Shown: positions 31,180 through 40,647, numbered from the stretch's first letter. The stretch is DNA of 64,000 nt from Marinobacter sp. C7 (GCF_022343555.1 NZ_JAKQZH010000001.1:1054001-1118000); one strand, 5' to 3'. Numbers and translations: made by a program. The notes: generated from the letters alone by a model not told the origin.

Positions 31180-33531
31180 TCAGGTGGCCGCCGATGCGGT
31201 GCAGTATTGTTCCAGCACTGCCCGCAGCATTTCAATATTGACAGGCTTGGCGACAAAAGAATCCATGCCGGCCTCCCGGCACCGTTCCTCGTCCTCTTCC
31301 ATGGCGCTGGCGGTCAGGGCAACCACCGGCACCCGGGCCCGGTTGTGGGTCTTTTCCCATTCCCGCAGGCGGCGGGTGGCTTCGAAGCCATCCACCCGGG
31401 GCATCACGCAATCCATGAACACCAGGTCGAACGGATGCCACTGCCACAGGCTGGCGGCGGCCTCGCCGTCGTTCGCTGTCATCACGTCGCAGCCCAGTTT
31501 CTCCAGCAGTCGGCGGGTGAGGGTGCGATTCACGGGATTATCCTCCACCAGCAACACCTTCATGCGGCCACAGGGCAGCTCCCGGCGCTTGGTGGTGTCG
31601 CTGACGGTCTGCAGGGAGAAGCGGGTGAGAAACCGGCGTTCCCGCTTTTCTGCTTCCGTGAACAGCTGGTTCAGGATGGGCATCAGGCAGGATTCGCGCA
31701 GGGACTTGCTCAGGAAGGCATCGGCGCCGGCCTGGCGGAAATGCTCGGCATCGCCCCGTTGCGGATTGGAGGACAGGATCAGCAGGCGCAGATGAGTCCA
31801 GGTCGGGTTGCTGCGGATCTGGCGGCACAGCAGGTCGCTGTCCATATCCGGCACAAAACCATCGAGAATGATGGCGTCGAACGGCTGCTGGCTGTCAAAG
31901 GCCTGGCGCAGTGAGGTCAGGGCCTCGCCGGCGGACTTCACCGCCTCGATCTGGACGTCGTAGCGGGACAGCATCTCCAGGGTAATCTTGCGGGACAGCT
32001 CGTAGGAGTCCACCACCAGGATATGCTTGCCGGTGACCTTGCGGGTGTCCGGGCGTACCCGGGTGGCACTTTCCGGCGCAACCGGCAGGGTCAGTTCCAC
32101 CCAGAAGGTGGAGCCTTCACCGGGCCGGCTTTCCAGATCCAGCGATCCGTCCATCAGGGTGACCAGCTGCCGGCAGATGGTCAGGCCCAGGCCGGCGCCG
32201 GGCAACTGCCGCTGGAACTGCTGGCCCAGCTGCACGTAGGGCTCGTACACCAGCGGAATGTCCTCCGGATTGATGCCCACCCCGGTATCCTCCACCGCGA
32301 GGCGCAACCGGGCCTGGTCATCCCGGCGGCCCAGCACCTCGATGCTGATCAGCACGTGGCCGGAATCGGTAAACTTGATGGCGTTGGAGACCAGGTTGAG
32401 CAGGATCTGCCGGATCCGCACCGGATCGCCCTTCAGGGCCCAGGGCAGGTTCTCGTCAATACGCAGCTCCAGCGCCAGGCCTTTCTCCCGGGCGCGGCTG
32501 CCGAGCATGTGCACCAGATCGTTCAGGGTCTCCCGCAGATCAAACGGAATCTCCTCCAGTACCAGCTTGCCGGCCTCCATGCTGGAAATGTCCAGCAGGT
32601 CATTGATGATGGCGGACAGGCTCTGGGAGGCGTTGAGCAGGGTGCTCACGTACTCCCGCTGCTCCTGGTCCAGCGGCGTGTCCGTCAGCAGGTTGGCATA
32701 GCCCAGGACCGACTGGAGCGGAATGCGCAACTCGTGGCTGACATTGGCGAGAAACTGGTTCTTGGCATGGTTGGCACGAACGGCCTCGTCCCGCTCACCC
32801 TGGGACTGGATCGTGGTTTGCCGGAGCGAGCGGGTGTCCTCGAGAATCTGCAGCCGCATCTTGTTCAGGGCCTGCTCCAGCTCCGACAGCTCGTCCGGGG
32901 TCCTGGGGGGCTTCCGGCGCAGCTGCAGCGGATCCACCAGGGCATCCAGGTTCAGCTGGGCGGCATAGTCGGCCATGGCCTCGAGATGGCGGGAGAGGGT
33001 ACCCCGAACAATCAACAGCAGCCCGAAGGTGCCGAGCATCACGACCACGGTCACAAACAGGAGCGTCAGCAGGGCCGTCTTCCAGAGTTCATCATGGATC
33101 TGCTGAACGGAAGACACCACCGTGAGGCTGCCCACTTCCTGGGGCGGCTGGAAACTGGAGCGGTCGAAAATCAGGGGGATGGACTGGGAGATCACCCGGC
33201 CCTCGGGGTGGGTGCCGGTGGTGAACTCCTCCCCGGTCGTCGTGGTCACCCGGGCAAACTGGATGGCCGGCACCGCTTTCATGTCATCCAGGCTGTTGGC
33301 CACCTCGCTGTAATTCATCAGCCAGAGGTTGTTGCTCATACCGCCTGCAACCAGCTCGGCGGCTTTCTCCTGGGTGCTGATCAGGTCATTCTTCCGGCGC
33401 TCGAACTCGCCGATCATCTGCAGCCCGGTGGCAAAGAGGGAAAGCGCGAGGCTGAACAGCAGTACATACACCAGCAGCCGTGCTGCCAGCGGTCGGACGC
33501 CAAATCGCTTGAATAACCCGTATGGATGCAA
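31180..33531 (-). CDS. Hybrid sensor histidine kinase with two receiver domains
   Basis: The start is TTG 33531 with AGGGA nine bases upstream; no closer ATG gives the first membrane helix. The 783-residue protein has two membrane helices (about residues 18-38 and 160-180) around a periplasmic domain, then a HAMP-like linker. The HisKA H-box NVSHELRIPLQS is near residue 265, followed by the HATPase domain. Receiver domains start near residues 504 and 657 (DGFVPDMD and DCVMPRVD aspartates). No HPt domain is visible, so a separate phosphotransfer protein is needed. The signal is unknown. Confidence 0.9.
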   Translation of the reverse strand: MHPYGLFKRFGVRPLAARLLVYVLLFSLALSLFATGLQMIGEFERRKNDLISTQEKAAELVAGGMSNNLWLMNYSEVANSLDDMKAVPAIQFARVTTTTGEEFTTGTHPEGRVISQSIPLIFDRSSFQPPQEVGSLTVVSSVQQIHDELWKTALLTLLFVTVVVMLGTFGLLLIVRGTLSRHLEAMADYAAQLNLDALVDPLQLRRKPPRTPDELSELEQALNKMRLQILEDTRSLRQTTIQSQGERDEAVRANHAKNQFLANVSHELRIPLQSVLGYANLLTDTPLDQEQREYVSTLLNASQSLSAIINDLLDISSMEAGKLVLEEIPFDLRETLNDLVHMLGSRAREKGLALELRIDENLPWALKGDPVRIRQILLNLVSNAIKFTDSGHVLISIEVLGRRDDQARLRLAVEDTGVGINPEDIPLVYEPYVQLGQQFQRQLPGAGLGLTICRQLVTLMDGSLDLESRPGEGSTFWVELTLPVAPESATRVRPDTRKVTGKHILVVDSYELSRKITLEMLSRYDVQIEAVKSAGEALTSLRQAFDSQQPFDAIILDGFVPDMDSDLLCRQIRSNPTWTHLRLLILSSNPQRGDAEHFRQAGADAFLSKSLRESCLMPILNQLFTEAEKRERRFLTRFSLQTVSDTTKRRELPCGRMKVLLVEDNPVNRTLTRRLLEKLGCDVMTANDGEAAASLWQWHPFDLVFMDCVMPRVDGFEATRRLREWEKTHNRARVPVVALTASAMEEDEERCREAGMDSFVAKPVNIEMLRAVLEQYCTASAAT

Positions 33532-33573
33532 GATGCGACTTCCCTGTGTCGACTACAAATCAATCATCGAAGT

Positions 33574-34299
33574 TTAACAGACGGTTAGAACTTCGACACG
33601 CTTCTCCCCGTGCTCTGTTACAAACCGGAACCGGACGTTCACATCGTACAGGTGCGCCCCGTAAATCCGTTCCTCATCCCGCCCGCGCCGGAACGATGGC
33701 CGGGGATCATAGCTCACCACATCCTCGATCAACGCCCGGAAGTCCGGGTAGTCCTCCGGGGCCAGATCAGCCAGCTGCCGCTCCGCCTCCGGCAAAAACA
33801 CCACCGCCAGCTTCTCGGTCGGTGGCGAATCCGCCCAACCCAGACTCGCCTCCGGCACCGAATCCGCAAACGGCAGGTAAGGCTTGATATCCAGAATCGG
33901 TGTACCCTCGATCAGATCGTGGTTGCTGATCCGCAACACCAGCCGCCCATCCCGACGCGCCAGCCCCTCGTTCCGCACCACCGACAACCCCAGACTGTTC
34001 GGCCGAAACGGCGACCGGCTGGCAAACACCCCCATCTTCCTGTTGCCCCCGAGCCGCGGTGGACGAACCACCGGCTTCCACTCCGCCCGAACCGCCTCAT
34101 GGAACTGGAAAATCACCCAAAGGTGAGACGCCGTCTCCAGCCCCCGAAACGCATCCTCACGGTCGTAAGGGGGCTGAATCACCAACTCCGCATACGCATG
34201 CCGGGTCAGCCCCGGCTGCCGAGGCACCCCGAACTTGTCCTTGAAGCAGGACCTGGTGATAGCAACAGGGGTCAGAAGAACGCTTTCTTCTGACCCCAA
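33574..34299 (-). CDS. trmO: TrmO, tRNA m6t6A37 methyltransferase
   Basis: The core ITRSCFKDKFGVPRQPGL and HLWVIFQFHEAV, RPPRLGGNRKMGVFA, RSPFRPN and DIKPYLPFADS match TrmO (YaeB). It N6-methylates t6A37 of tRNA(Thr). The core needs residues before ITRS, but the only in-frame starts there are TTG 34299, inside the end of a palindromic repeat, or GTG/TTG further up. From TTG the product is 241 residues, like the E. coli protein, with residues 2-10 encoded by the repeat. The frame could also extend to GTG 34380. Confidence 0.9.
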   Translation of the reverse strand: MGSEESVLLTPVAITRSCFKDKFGVPRQPGLTRHAYAELVIQPPYDREDAFRGLETASHLWVIFQFHEAVRAEWKPVVRPPRLGGNRKMGVFASRSPFRPNSLGLSVVRNEGLARRDGRLVLRISNHDLIEGTPILDIKPYLPFADSVPEASLGWADSPPTEKLAVVFLPEAERQLADLAPEDYPDFRALIEDVVSYDPRPSFRRGRDEERIYGAHLYDVNVRFRFVTEHGEKRVEVLTVC

Positions 34300-34462
34300 T
34301 CCAGCGCCAACCCCGGGGTCTGAAGAACGCGTTCTTCTGACCCCATTTTCAGATTCATCTCCCAAACCCAACTCCACCACAGGGGTCTGAAGAAATCTTT
34401 TCTTCTTCTGCCCCCGAGTTAAAAATCAAATTGGGGTCAGATGAAAGCCTTCATCAGACCCC
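34268..34462. repeat. Palindromic repeat cluster upstream of trmO (4 copies)
   Basis: Copies lie at 34268-34297, 34315-34344, a decayed copy at 34382-34415 and 34433-34462. The first lies within the trmO reading frame. In the minus-strand frame the repeat reads G-S-E-E-S-V-L-L-T-P and leads straight into the conserved TrmO core. Confidence 0.93.
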
Positions 34463-34470
34463 TGAGTTAC

Positions 34471-35556
34471 CTACCGCCGATCAATAGTCCCGGAAAAATA
34501 CATCTCAACCCGCAAAACCACCGAAGCCCGATCCTTGAACCGGTAATCCCGCGGAAACTCCACCGCCGGAATCACCTCCCCGAACAACCAGTCACTGTGC
34601 AACCGGTACCGCCAGGTCAGATCCACAAACGCCGATGTCGTCCGCCACCCGGGCTTGCTCTCGCCCAGCACCCCCATCCGGGGAATCAACGTCGAGCGGT
34701 TATCCAGCGCCTTCCGCGCACTGAAAATCTGCGCCGCCAGAAACTTCTCGTCCTTATGCACCCACTCCAGCTCTGACGAGGACTGCAAACGCCAGCCACT
34801 CCCCACATACCGGCTGGCCCCGAACCAGGTGCGCGCACCCCAGCCTTCCTGGTGGTAGTAATAAATCCGCTGTTGAAGAGTCCCGGCCCAGTCCTCATCC
34901 AACTGCCAGCCCTTGCCGGCCGTGACCCGCCAGAAGGCATCCGGCGGAAACCTTAGCCGTCCGCCGATATCCGTGGAAAGATTGATGGCATCCCCGATCT
35001 GGGTCAGGTAGCGCAACGCACCGGTGGTCTCCGTCTCCGTCCGTTCCGGCTCCGTCAACTGGCGATCCCGCTGCCGCTCCTCAAGCGGAATCAGCTCCTC
35101 GCTCTCACTCTCGATTACGATCCGAAGCTTGCGCTTGGCAGTGGGAATATCCAGCCGAAACCGCGCCTCCGGCTCGAACGACGCCACATTGCTGTACTCG
35201 GATTCGGCAGCCAACCCTAGGCGCAGATAACTCTCGTTGTTAGGCAATGCCTGTTGGGAACCGGATAACGTCCGATCCGCCCAGGCACCCAGCGACTGCA
35301 CCCGAGGCCCCTGAATCCGCTCCTGTCGCAACACCCAGTTGGTAAAGGACAACCAATAGCCTTCCTCGGGCTCGGCCCAATACTCATCTGGCGAAAAGGT
35401 ATAGAACGACGGCTCCAGACGCTCGGGCGCCAGCAGCTCGGGAATGGAACGCTGATGTACCTCAAACACCGGCTCCGCAGCACGGCCCGGAACAGAGGCA
35501 AAAACCAGAAGTGACAGAACCCAGGCCGGGTGCCAGCGGCGCAAACAGTCAGCCAA
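34471..35556 (-). CDS. Secreted protein of unknown function
   Basis: An open frame of about 361 residues starts at TTG 35556 (next candidate 35544), just after or overlapping the coaE stop. A longer in-frame version inside coaE is an artefact. The start region has a signal-peptide-like stretch (AWVLSLLVFASVPGRAA). The rest has alternating aromatic/charged beta-like strands (YLRLGLAAESEYSNV, RFRLDIPT) and ends MYFSGTIDRR. No domain was recognised. A possible outer-membrane or periplasmic protein. Confidence 0.6.
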   Translation of the reverse strand: MADCLRRWHPAWVLSLLVFASVPGRAAEPVFEVHQRSIPELLAPERLEPSFYTFSPDEYWAEPEEGYWLSFTNWVLRQERIQGPRVQSLGAWADRTLSGSQQALPNNESYLRLGLAAESEYSNVASFEPEARFRLDIPTAKRKLRIVIESESEELIPLEERQRDRQLTEPERTETETTGALRYLTQIGDAINLSTDIGGRLRFPPDAFWRVTAGKGWQLDEDWAGTLQQRIYYYHQEGWGARTWFGASRYVGSGWRLQSSSELEWVHKDEKFLAAQIFSARKALDNRSTLIPRMGVLGESKPGWRTTSAFVDLTWRYRLHSDWLFGEVIPAVEFPRDYRFKDRASVVLRVEMYFSGTIDRR

Positions 35557-36262
35557 AATCCACCAGGAACTTCTCGTGCAATTCACGAACCTGACGCTCC
35601 ACATCATCCATGGGCCGATTATTATCAATAATAGCGTCCGCTCGCTCCCTGCGCTTCTCCCGAGGCATCTGAGCCGCAATAATCCTCTCCACCTGATCCC
35701 GCTCATTGGTATCCCGGGCCATCGTCCGCTCAATCTGCGTCTCCACCGGGACATCCACAACAACGATCTTGCTGACCAGGTTATGCTGATCCGTCTCCAG
35801 CAGCAGGGGAGAAACCAGAAGCACATAGGGCAGGGCATAGCCCCCAGGTCTGAGCTGGCGGATCAGCTCTTCCCGAATCATGGGATGGAGCAGGGCTTCC
35901 AGCCAGGTGCGCTCTTCAGGATTGGCAAACACAATCTGGCGCAATTGCGCCCGATCCAAGGTGCCTTCATCGGTGAGGATATCCTCACCAAAGTGCTCAA
36001 CAATTTCCGCAAGGCCAGGGGTGCCGGGTTCAACCACCTCGCGAGCCACATCATCGGCGTCCACCCAGTGGACCCCAAGCTCACCAAACATACGAACCAC
36101 GGTAGATTTCCCGGAGCCAATCCCCCCTGTAAGACCCACGACCACGGGGGCAGACGCCGAAGACGGGGTCAGATGAACGCTTTCATCTGACCCCACTTTC
36201 ACGTCATCCCCCGAGGTCTGGCCCACCCCAGGGGGCGGATGAACTCGTTCATCTGACCCCAT
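35549..36262 (-). CDS. coaE: CoaE, dephospho-CoA kinase, with repeat-encoded N-terminal extension
   Basis: The kinase core is intact: VVVGLTGGIGSGKSTVVRMF (P-loop), DADDVAREVVEPG, LLHPMIR and VVDVPVETQIERT. It phosphorylates dephospho-CoA, the last step of CoA synthesis. In front of the P-loop are about 40 extra residues encoded by two palindromic repeats. ATG 36262 follows AAGGA by 7 bases and is used here (237 aa); ATG 36280 (AGGG 7 upstream) and GTG 36196 (215 aa, closer to the usual 206) are alternatives. All of them translate at least one repeat. Confidence 0.9.
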   Translation of the reverse strand: MGSDERVHPPPGVGQTSGDDVKVGSDESVHLTPSSASAPVVVGLTGGIGSGKSTVVRMFGELGVHWVDADDVAREVVEPGTPGLAEIVEHFGEDILTDEGTLDRAQLRQIVFANPEERTWLEALLHPMIREELIRQLRPGGYALPYVLLVSPLLLETDQHNLVSKIVVVDVPVETQIERTMARDTNERDQVERIIAAQMPREKRRERADAIIDNNRPMDDVERQVRELHEKFLVDFG

Positions 36263-36375
36263 GTTGATTTCCTTACTCATGCTCAAACCCTAAAAACGGG
36301 GTCAGAAGAAAGCCTTCTTCTGACCCCAATTTCACGCCCACCCCAGGGGTCTGATGAACTTGTTCATCTGACCCC
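36165..36375. repeat. Palindromic repeat cluster at the coaE/pilD junction (4 copies)
   Basis: Copies lie at 36165-36194, 36231-36260 (left arm GGGGGCGGAT, partly decayed), 36298-36327 and 36346-36375. The first two are read through in the coaE frame on the minus strand, giving G-S-D-E-S-V-H-L-T-P and G-S-D-E-R-V-H-P-P-P. The last two lie in the gap before the pilD stop. Confidence 0.94.
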
Positions 36376-36384
36376 AACTTATTT

Positions 36385-37260
36385 TCACACTCCCAAATAA
36401 GCAAACCAGGCAGCCTGAATAGCCTCCCCAAACCACAAACAAAGCACCCCAGCCGCCGCCAGATACGGCCCAAACGGAATCGGCACCTCCCGCCCATGCT
36501 TCCGGAACACCATCAAACTAATCCCGACAACCGCCCCAACCACGGAGGACAGCAAAATCACCGCCGGCAACAACTGCCACCCCAGCCAGGCCCCAAGCGC
36601 CGCCAGCAGTTTGAAATCCCCATGCCCCATGCCTTCCTTACCAGTCACAATCTTGAACAACCAGTAAACCGACCAGAGCGACAGATAACCAACCACCGCC
36701 CCCCAGAAGGCACTGGTAAAGTCCGTCAAAACCCCGAAGAAATTCAGCACCAGCCCAAGCCAGAGCAGTGGCAGCGTGATGCTGTCCGGCAACAGTTGGG
36801 TATCGAAATCAATCACCGTCAACGCCACCAATGCCCAGACCAGCAGCAATGCCCAAAGCGCCGCCTCAGTCGGCCCCAGCAGGTACACCGTCACCACCGA
36901 GAACAGAGCCGTCACCGCCTCGATGATTGGATACCGTGGCGAAATCCGCGTCTTGCACGAAGCACACTTGCCGCCCAGCACCAGATAACTGATGACCGGG
37001 ATGTTCTCCCAGGCGCGGATCCTGTGGCCGCAGGAAGGGCAGGTGGAGGCCGGCTTCGAGAGAGTAACCGGCTCTTCGTTTTTACGATCTTTCTCCGGTA
37101 CCTCCAGAAACTCCTCGCACTGACAACGCCAGTCCTGATGCATCATCTTCGGCAGGCGCAGGATGACCACGTTCAGGAAGCTGCCGATGCAGAGGGAAAC
37201 GAAAGTGACAGTGAGGTAGAGAAGCCAGGGGGTGTTGAGGTAGACGTCTAGGAACTGCAT
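36385..37260 (-). CDS. pilD: PilD, prepilin peptidase / N-methyltransferase
   Basis: ATG 37260 (MQFLDVYLNTPWLLYL) gives 291 residues, as in Pseudomonas. It carries the two aspartates of the aspartic protease in DFDTQLLPD (residues 151, 153) and GMGHGD (215). The zinc cysteines are in CPSC (74, 77) and CASC (99, 102). Eight or so membrane helices. It cleaves and N-methylates type IV prepilins such as the pilA product nearby. It is in the pilB-pilC-pilD-coaE order. Confidence 0.95.
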   Translation of the reverse strand: MQFLDVYLNTPWLLYLTVTFVSLCIGSFLNVVILRLPKMMHQDWRCQCEEFLEVPEKDRKNEEPVTLSKPASTCPSCGHRIRAWENIPVISYLVLGGKCASCKTRISPRYPIIEAVTALFSVVTVYLLGPTEAALWALLLVWALVALTVIDFDTQLLPDSITLPLLWLGLVLNFFGVLTDFTSAFWGAVVGYLSLWSVYWLFKIVTGKEGMGHGDFKLLAALGAWLGWQLLPAVILLSSVVGAVVGISLMVFRKHGREVPIPFGPYLAAAGVLCLWFGEAIQAAWFAYLGV

Positions 37261-37287
37261 TGGATGCCTTGGGTGCTGAATGAACAA

Positions 37288-37365
37288 GGGGTCAGATGAA
37301 GGTTTTCATCTGACCCCGGTTTTGAGGTCTAACCAAGGGTCAGAAGAACGCTTTCTTCTGACCCC
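37288..37365. repeat. Palindromic repeat pair between pilD and pilC (2 copies)
   Basis: Copies lie at 37288-37317 and 37336-37365 (first base A, so the last pair is lost). They fill the 125-bp gap between pilC and pilD. Confidence 0.94.
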
Positions 37366-37385
37366 ATCTTCATACATTCAAGCTG

Positions 37386-38603
37386 TTAAACAACCTGACC
37401 CATCTGGAAGATCGGCAGATACATGGCAATGATCAAACCACCGACCAGTACGCCCAAAACAGCCATGATCATCGGCTCCATAAGGGCAGTCAGGTTGTCG
37501 ACCATGTCATCAACGACACCCTCATAATGATCCGCAACCTTTTCAAGCATCTCGTCCAGGTTACCGGACTCCTCACCGATCGCTGTCAGTTGGACTGCCA
37601 TGACAGGAAAAATATCCTGTTGTTTCATAGATGCCTGCAGTTGCGTGCCGCTCGACACATCATTCTTGATTCTGAGAACAGCGTCCCGGTATACAGCATT
37701 ACCGGTTGCGCCGGCGACCGAGTCTAAAGCGTCAACCAAAGGAACGCCGGAAGCAAAAGTTGTCGATAGAACTCGTCCAAACTTGGCTACTGCTGATTTG
37801 TCAAGAATTTCACCGACGATGGGGATTTTAAGGACGTATTTGTCGACCAAATCGGAAAACTTTTGAGACCTTCTCCGAGATTCTCGAAAAAGGAAAATTA
37901 CGCCCACAATTCCAAGCAAAACAATAAACCACCAAGCCTGTAGCCACTCAGATATATTAATCACGAACTGAGTAAACACCGGGAGATCGGCACCAAATCC
38001 CTTGAATAGGCTTTCGAACTGCGGCACTACTTTGACCAGAAGAATCGCAGTTACTACGATCGCCACGACGATAACCGCGATCGGATAGGTCATCGCTTTT
38101 TTGACTTTTTTCTTAAGATTCTCTGTTTTCTCAAGATAAGTAGCGATCCGGTCTAACATTTGCTCCAGAGCGCCAGCCTTTTCCCCGGAGTCCACAAGGT
38201 TGCAGTAAAGATCATCGAAGTGCCGCGGGTGCTTTCTCAATGCGCCTGCGAAATTGGTGCCGGACGATATATCGTTGCGAATGGTGATCACCAATTCCTG
38301 AAGCCCTTTATTCTCGAGGCCATCAGCAACGATATCGAAGCTCTGAACAAGTGGTACTCCGGCTTTCATCATGGTTGCAAGCTGGCGAGTAAGCATCGCA
38401 ATGTCGAAAGGAGTGATTTTTTTGCTACCACTAAACAGGGGTTTGGGTTTTTTCTTTACCTTGTCGGGAACAATCCCCTGCTTCCTCAGTTGAGCTTTAA
38501 CCAAGGCCAGGTTGGGGCCAGTCAGCTCGCCCTTGGATTTGTTGCCTTTACGGTCTTTCCCTTCCCAGATGTACGATTCCAGCTTTTGCGCTTTCTCTGC
38601 CAT
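37386..38603 (-). CDS. pilC: PilC, type IV pilus inner-membrane platform protein
   Basis: The 405-residue protein has the two repeated T2SF domains (LARQLATMMKAGVPL and the matching VLSTTFASGVPL) and three membrane helices, including FIVLLGIVGVIFLF and a C-terminal helix. It forms the platform on which PilB drives pilus assembly. It abuts pilB (2 bp gap). Confidence 0.96.
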   Translation of the reverse strand: MAEKAQKLESYIWEGKDRKGNKSKGELTGPNLALVKAQLRKQGIVPDKVKKKPKPLFSGSKKITPFDIAMLTRQLATMMKAGVPLVQSFDIVADGLENKGLQELVITIRNDISSGTNFAGALRKHPRHFDDLYCNLVDSGEKAGALEQMLDRIATYLEKTENLKKKVKKAMTYPIAVIVVAIVVTAILLVKVVPQFESLFKGFGADLPVFTQFVINISEWLQAWWFIVLLGIVGVIFLFRESRRRSQKFSDLVDKYVLKIPIVGEILDKSAVAKFGRVLSTTFASGVPLVDALDSVAGATGNAVYRDAVLRIKNDVSSGTQLQASMKQQDIFPVMAVQLTAIGEESGNLDEMLEKVADHYEGVVDDMVDNLTALMEPMIMAVLGVLVGGLIIAMYLPIFQMGQVV

Positions 38604-38605
38604 GC

Positions 38606-40324
38606 TTAATCCTTCGTCACGCGGTTGGCTTCTTCAAGACTGGTCACTCCCTGAATTACTTTCAGGAGCGCCGACTGCCGCAGATTTTGGAAGCCTTCAG
38701 CCTGAGCCTGTTTTGCAATTTGGATAGAGCTGGCTTCTTCCATAATCATGTTTGCCAGCTCATCAGTAATCCTGACCACCTCGTAGATACCGACGCGGCC
38801 CTTATATCCTCCATTGCATTTATCACAGCCCTTAGGTCGGTACAACGTGAAGCCTGTATCAATTTGTTCCTGTGTGAACCCTTCCTTCAAAAGCACATCT
38901 TTCGGTACATCCGCAGGCTGCTTGCAGCTGTTGCATAATCGGCGGCCGAGTCGCTGTGCAATAATTAGGCTAACAGAGGTAGCGATGTTGAACGCGGGCA
39001 CGCCCATGTTCATCATGCGTGTGAGGGTTTCGGCTGCACTATTGGTGTGGAGAGTCGAGAGCACGAGGTGCCCTGTTTGGGCAGCCTTGATGGCAATGTT
39101 GGCGGTTTCCAGGTCCCGTATCTCACCAACCATGATGACGTCTGGATCCTGTCGCAGGAATGCTCGCAATGCCTCGGCGAATCCAAGGCCAACTTTGTTG
39201 TTTACGTTGACCTGGTTAATGCCCTCCAGGTTTATTTCGGCCGGATCCTCCGCTGTGGATATATTTCTTTCTGCGGTGTTTAGAATGTTGAGGCCTGTGT
39301 ACAACGATACTGTCTTACCTGAACCGGTTGGCCCTGTGACCAAAATCATGCCCTGCGGCTGTTCCAGGGCTTCGAGGTACATTTGCTTCTGATCTTCTTC
39401 ATAGCCCAGTACGTCTATACCAAGCTTTGCTTGACTGGGATCAAGAATCCGGAGAACAATCTTCTCCCCCCAGAGTGTTGGAAGGGTATTCACGCGAAAG
39501 TCAATGGCTTTGGTCTTGGACAGCTTCATCTTGATCCGGCCATCCTGGGGGATCCTACGCTCAGAGATATCGAGCTGGGCCATAATTTTCACCCGTGCCG
39601 AAATCTTTGGCGCGAGTTTTATCGATGGGCGCGAGACTTCCTTCAAAATCCCGTCCGTTCTATACCTGACGCGATAGGTTTTCTCGTACGGCTCAAAGTG
39701 AATGTCTGATGCACCTCCCCGAATTGCGTCGAGAAGCATCTTGTTGACATATTTGACGATAGGGGCATCGTCAACCTCCGTAGGACTTACTGCGGTATCG
39801 TCGTCGTCTGGCTCTCCTGCCTCTGTCTCAACGCCCTCCAGATCCGCGTCATCGAGATCTCCCATCGAGGTGTCCTGAGACTCAAGGTATCTTTCGATAG
39901 CGCTACGAAGCTTGGCGTCATCTACCAGAATTGCATCAGTGCTCAGTCCGGTGTTGAACTTGATTTCATCCAACGCCTGAATGTTCGTCGGATCGGAAAC
40001 AGCTATAAAAAGACGGTTACCACGCTTATAGAGAGGCAGTGCGTTGTGTTTTCGGATCAGTTTCTCGTCAACCGATTTTTCGGGCATCATTTCTGGAACG
40101 AATGCATCGAGCTCCAGCACCGACATTCCAAATTCCATTGCTGCCGAAAATGCCAGCTTGGCGCTGTTCGCCAGTTCATTTTGGGTCAGGTATGTAATTA
40201 GTGGAATGCGGTTCTGCGAAGCTTGGAGAAAGGCATCTTTAGCAGTCGCCTCGTCCAGAAGCCCGTCTTCCACAAACCGGCGGGCCAAGCCCGTCAGCGT
40301 TACGTTTCGGTTGCTACTCGCCAT
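38606..40324 (-). CDS. pilB: PilB, type IV pilus assembly ATPase
   Basis: The 572-residue ATPase has an N-terminal MshEN-type domain (first 145 residues), Walker A GPTGSGKT at 331-338, the Asp-box/His-box region, and a zinc tetracysteine (CNSCKQ, CDKCNGG) near the C terminus. It powers pilus extension. It is the promoter-proximal gene of pilBCD on the minus strand, divergent from pilA. Confidence 0.97.
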   Translation of the reverse strand: MASSNRNVTLTGLARRFVEDGLLDEATAKDAFLQASQNRIPLITYLTQNELANSAKLAFSAAMEFGMSVLELDAFVPEMMPEKSVDEKLIRKHNALPLYKRGNRLFIAVSDPTNIQALDEIKFNTGLSTDAILVDDAKLRSAIERYLESQDTSMGDLDDADLEGVETEAGEPDDDDTAVSPTEVDDAPIVKYVNKMLLDAIRGGASDIHFEPYEKTYRVRYRTDGILKEVSRPSIKLAPKISARVKIMAQLDISERRIPQDGRIKMKLSKTKAIDFRVNTLPTLWGEKIVLRILDPSQAKLGIDVLGYEEDQKQMYLEALEQPQGMILVTGPTGSGKTVSLYTGLNILNTAERNISTAEDPAEINLEGINQVNVNNKVGLGFAEALRAFLRQDPDVIMVGEIRDLETANIAIKAAQTGHLVLSTLHTNSAAETLTRMMNMGVPAFNIATSVSLIIAQRLGRRLCNSCKQPADVPKDVLLKEGFTQEQIDTGFTLYRPKGCDKCNGGYKGRVGIYEVVRITDELANMIMEEASSIQIAKQAQAEGFQNLRQSALLKVIQGVTSLEEANRVTKD

Positions 40325-40467
40325 AAGTGCTCTGAGAAGGTTGTTATAAGTCGCTGAATCGTAAATTTATGAAAAAAGAGTTTAGATGTATGGGATGGGT
40401 TTGGAAAGCATCGTGGTTCTCAATCTGCTGCTGTAGGTCTCAGTCACCAGACTTCGACGTCAAACCC

Positions 40468-40497
40468 AGGGTCAGATGAAAGCTTTCATCTGACCCA
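40468..40497. repeat. Single palindromic repeat upstream of pilA
   Basis: GATGAA-type copy with terminal bases A at both ends in place of G/C, so 28 bp are palindromic. It is the last copy before a 9-kb region free of the repeat. Confidence 0.9.
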
Positions 40498-40647
40498 ACT
40501 TCATATTCACAATCAGTACTTGACTGACAAAATTTGTCACCACGTGACGTCATCCGGCACCAATGTTAGCTAAAAGCGCATTTGTGACGTAGTTCAAATG
40601 CTCGCGCAACTCCCTGAACGCTGGTCTTTTTTAACATTATCTTGCAA

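Noticed and set aside
35557..35838. Longer version of the secreted protein reading into coaE
   Set aside because: The upstream part has coaE coding in another frame and unusual composition (W/R-rich), typical of a shadow frame.
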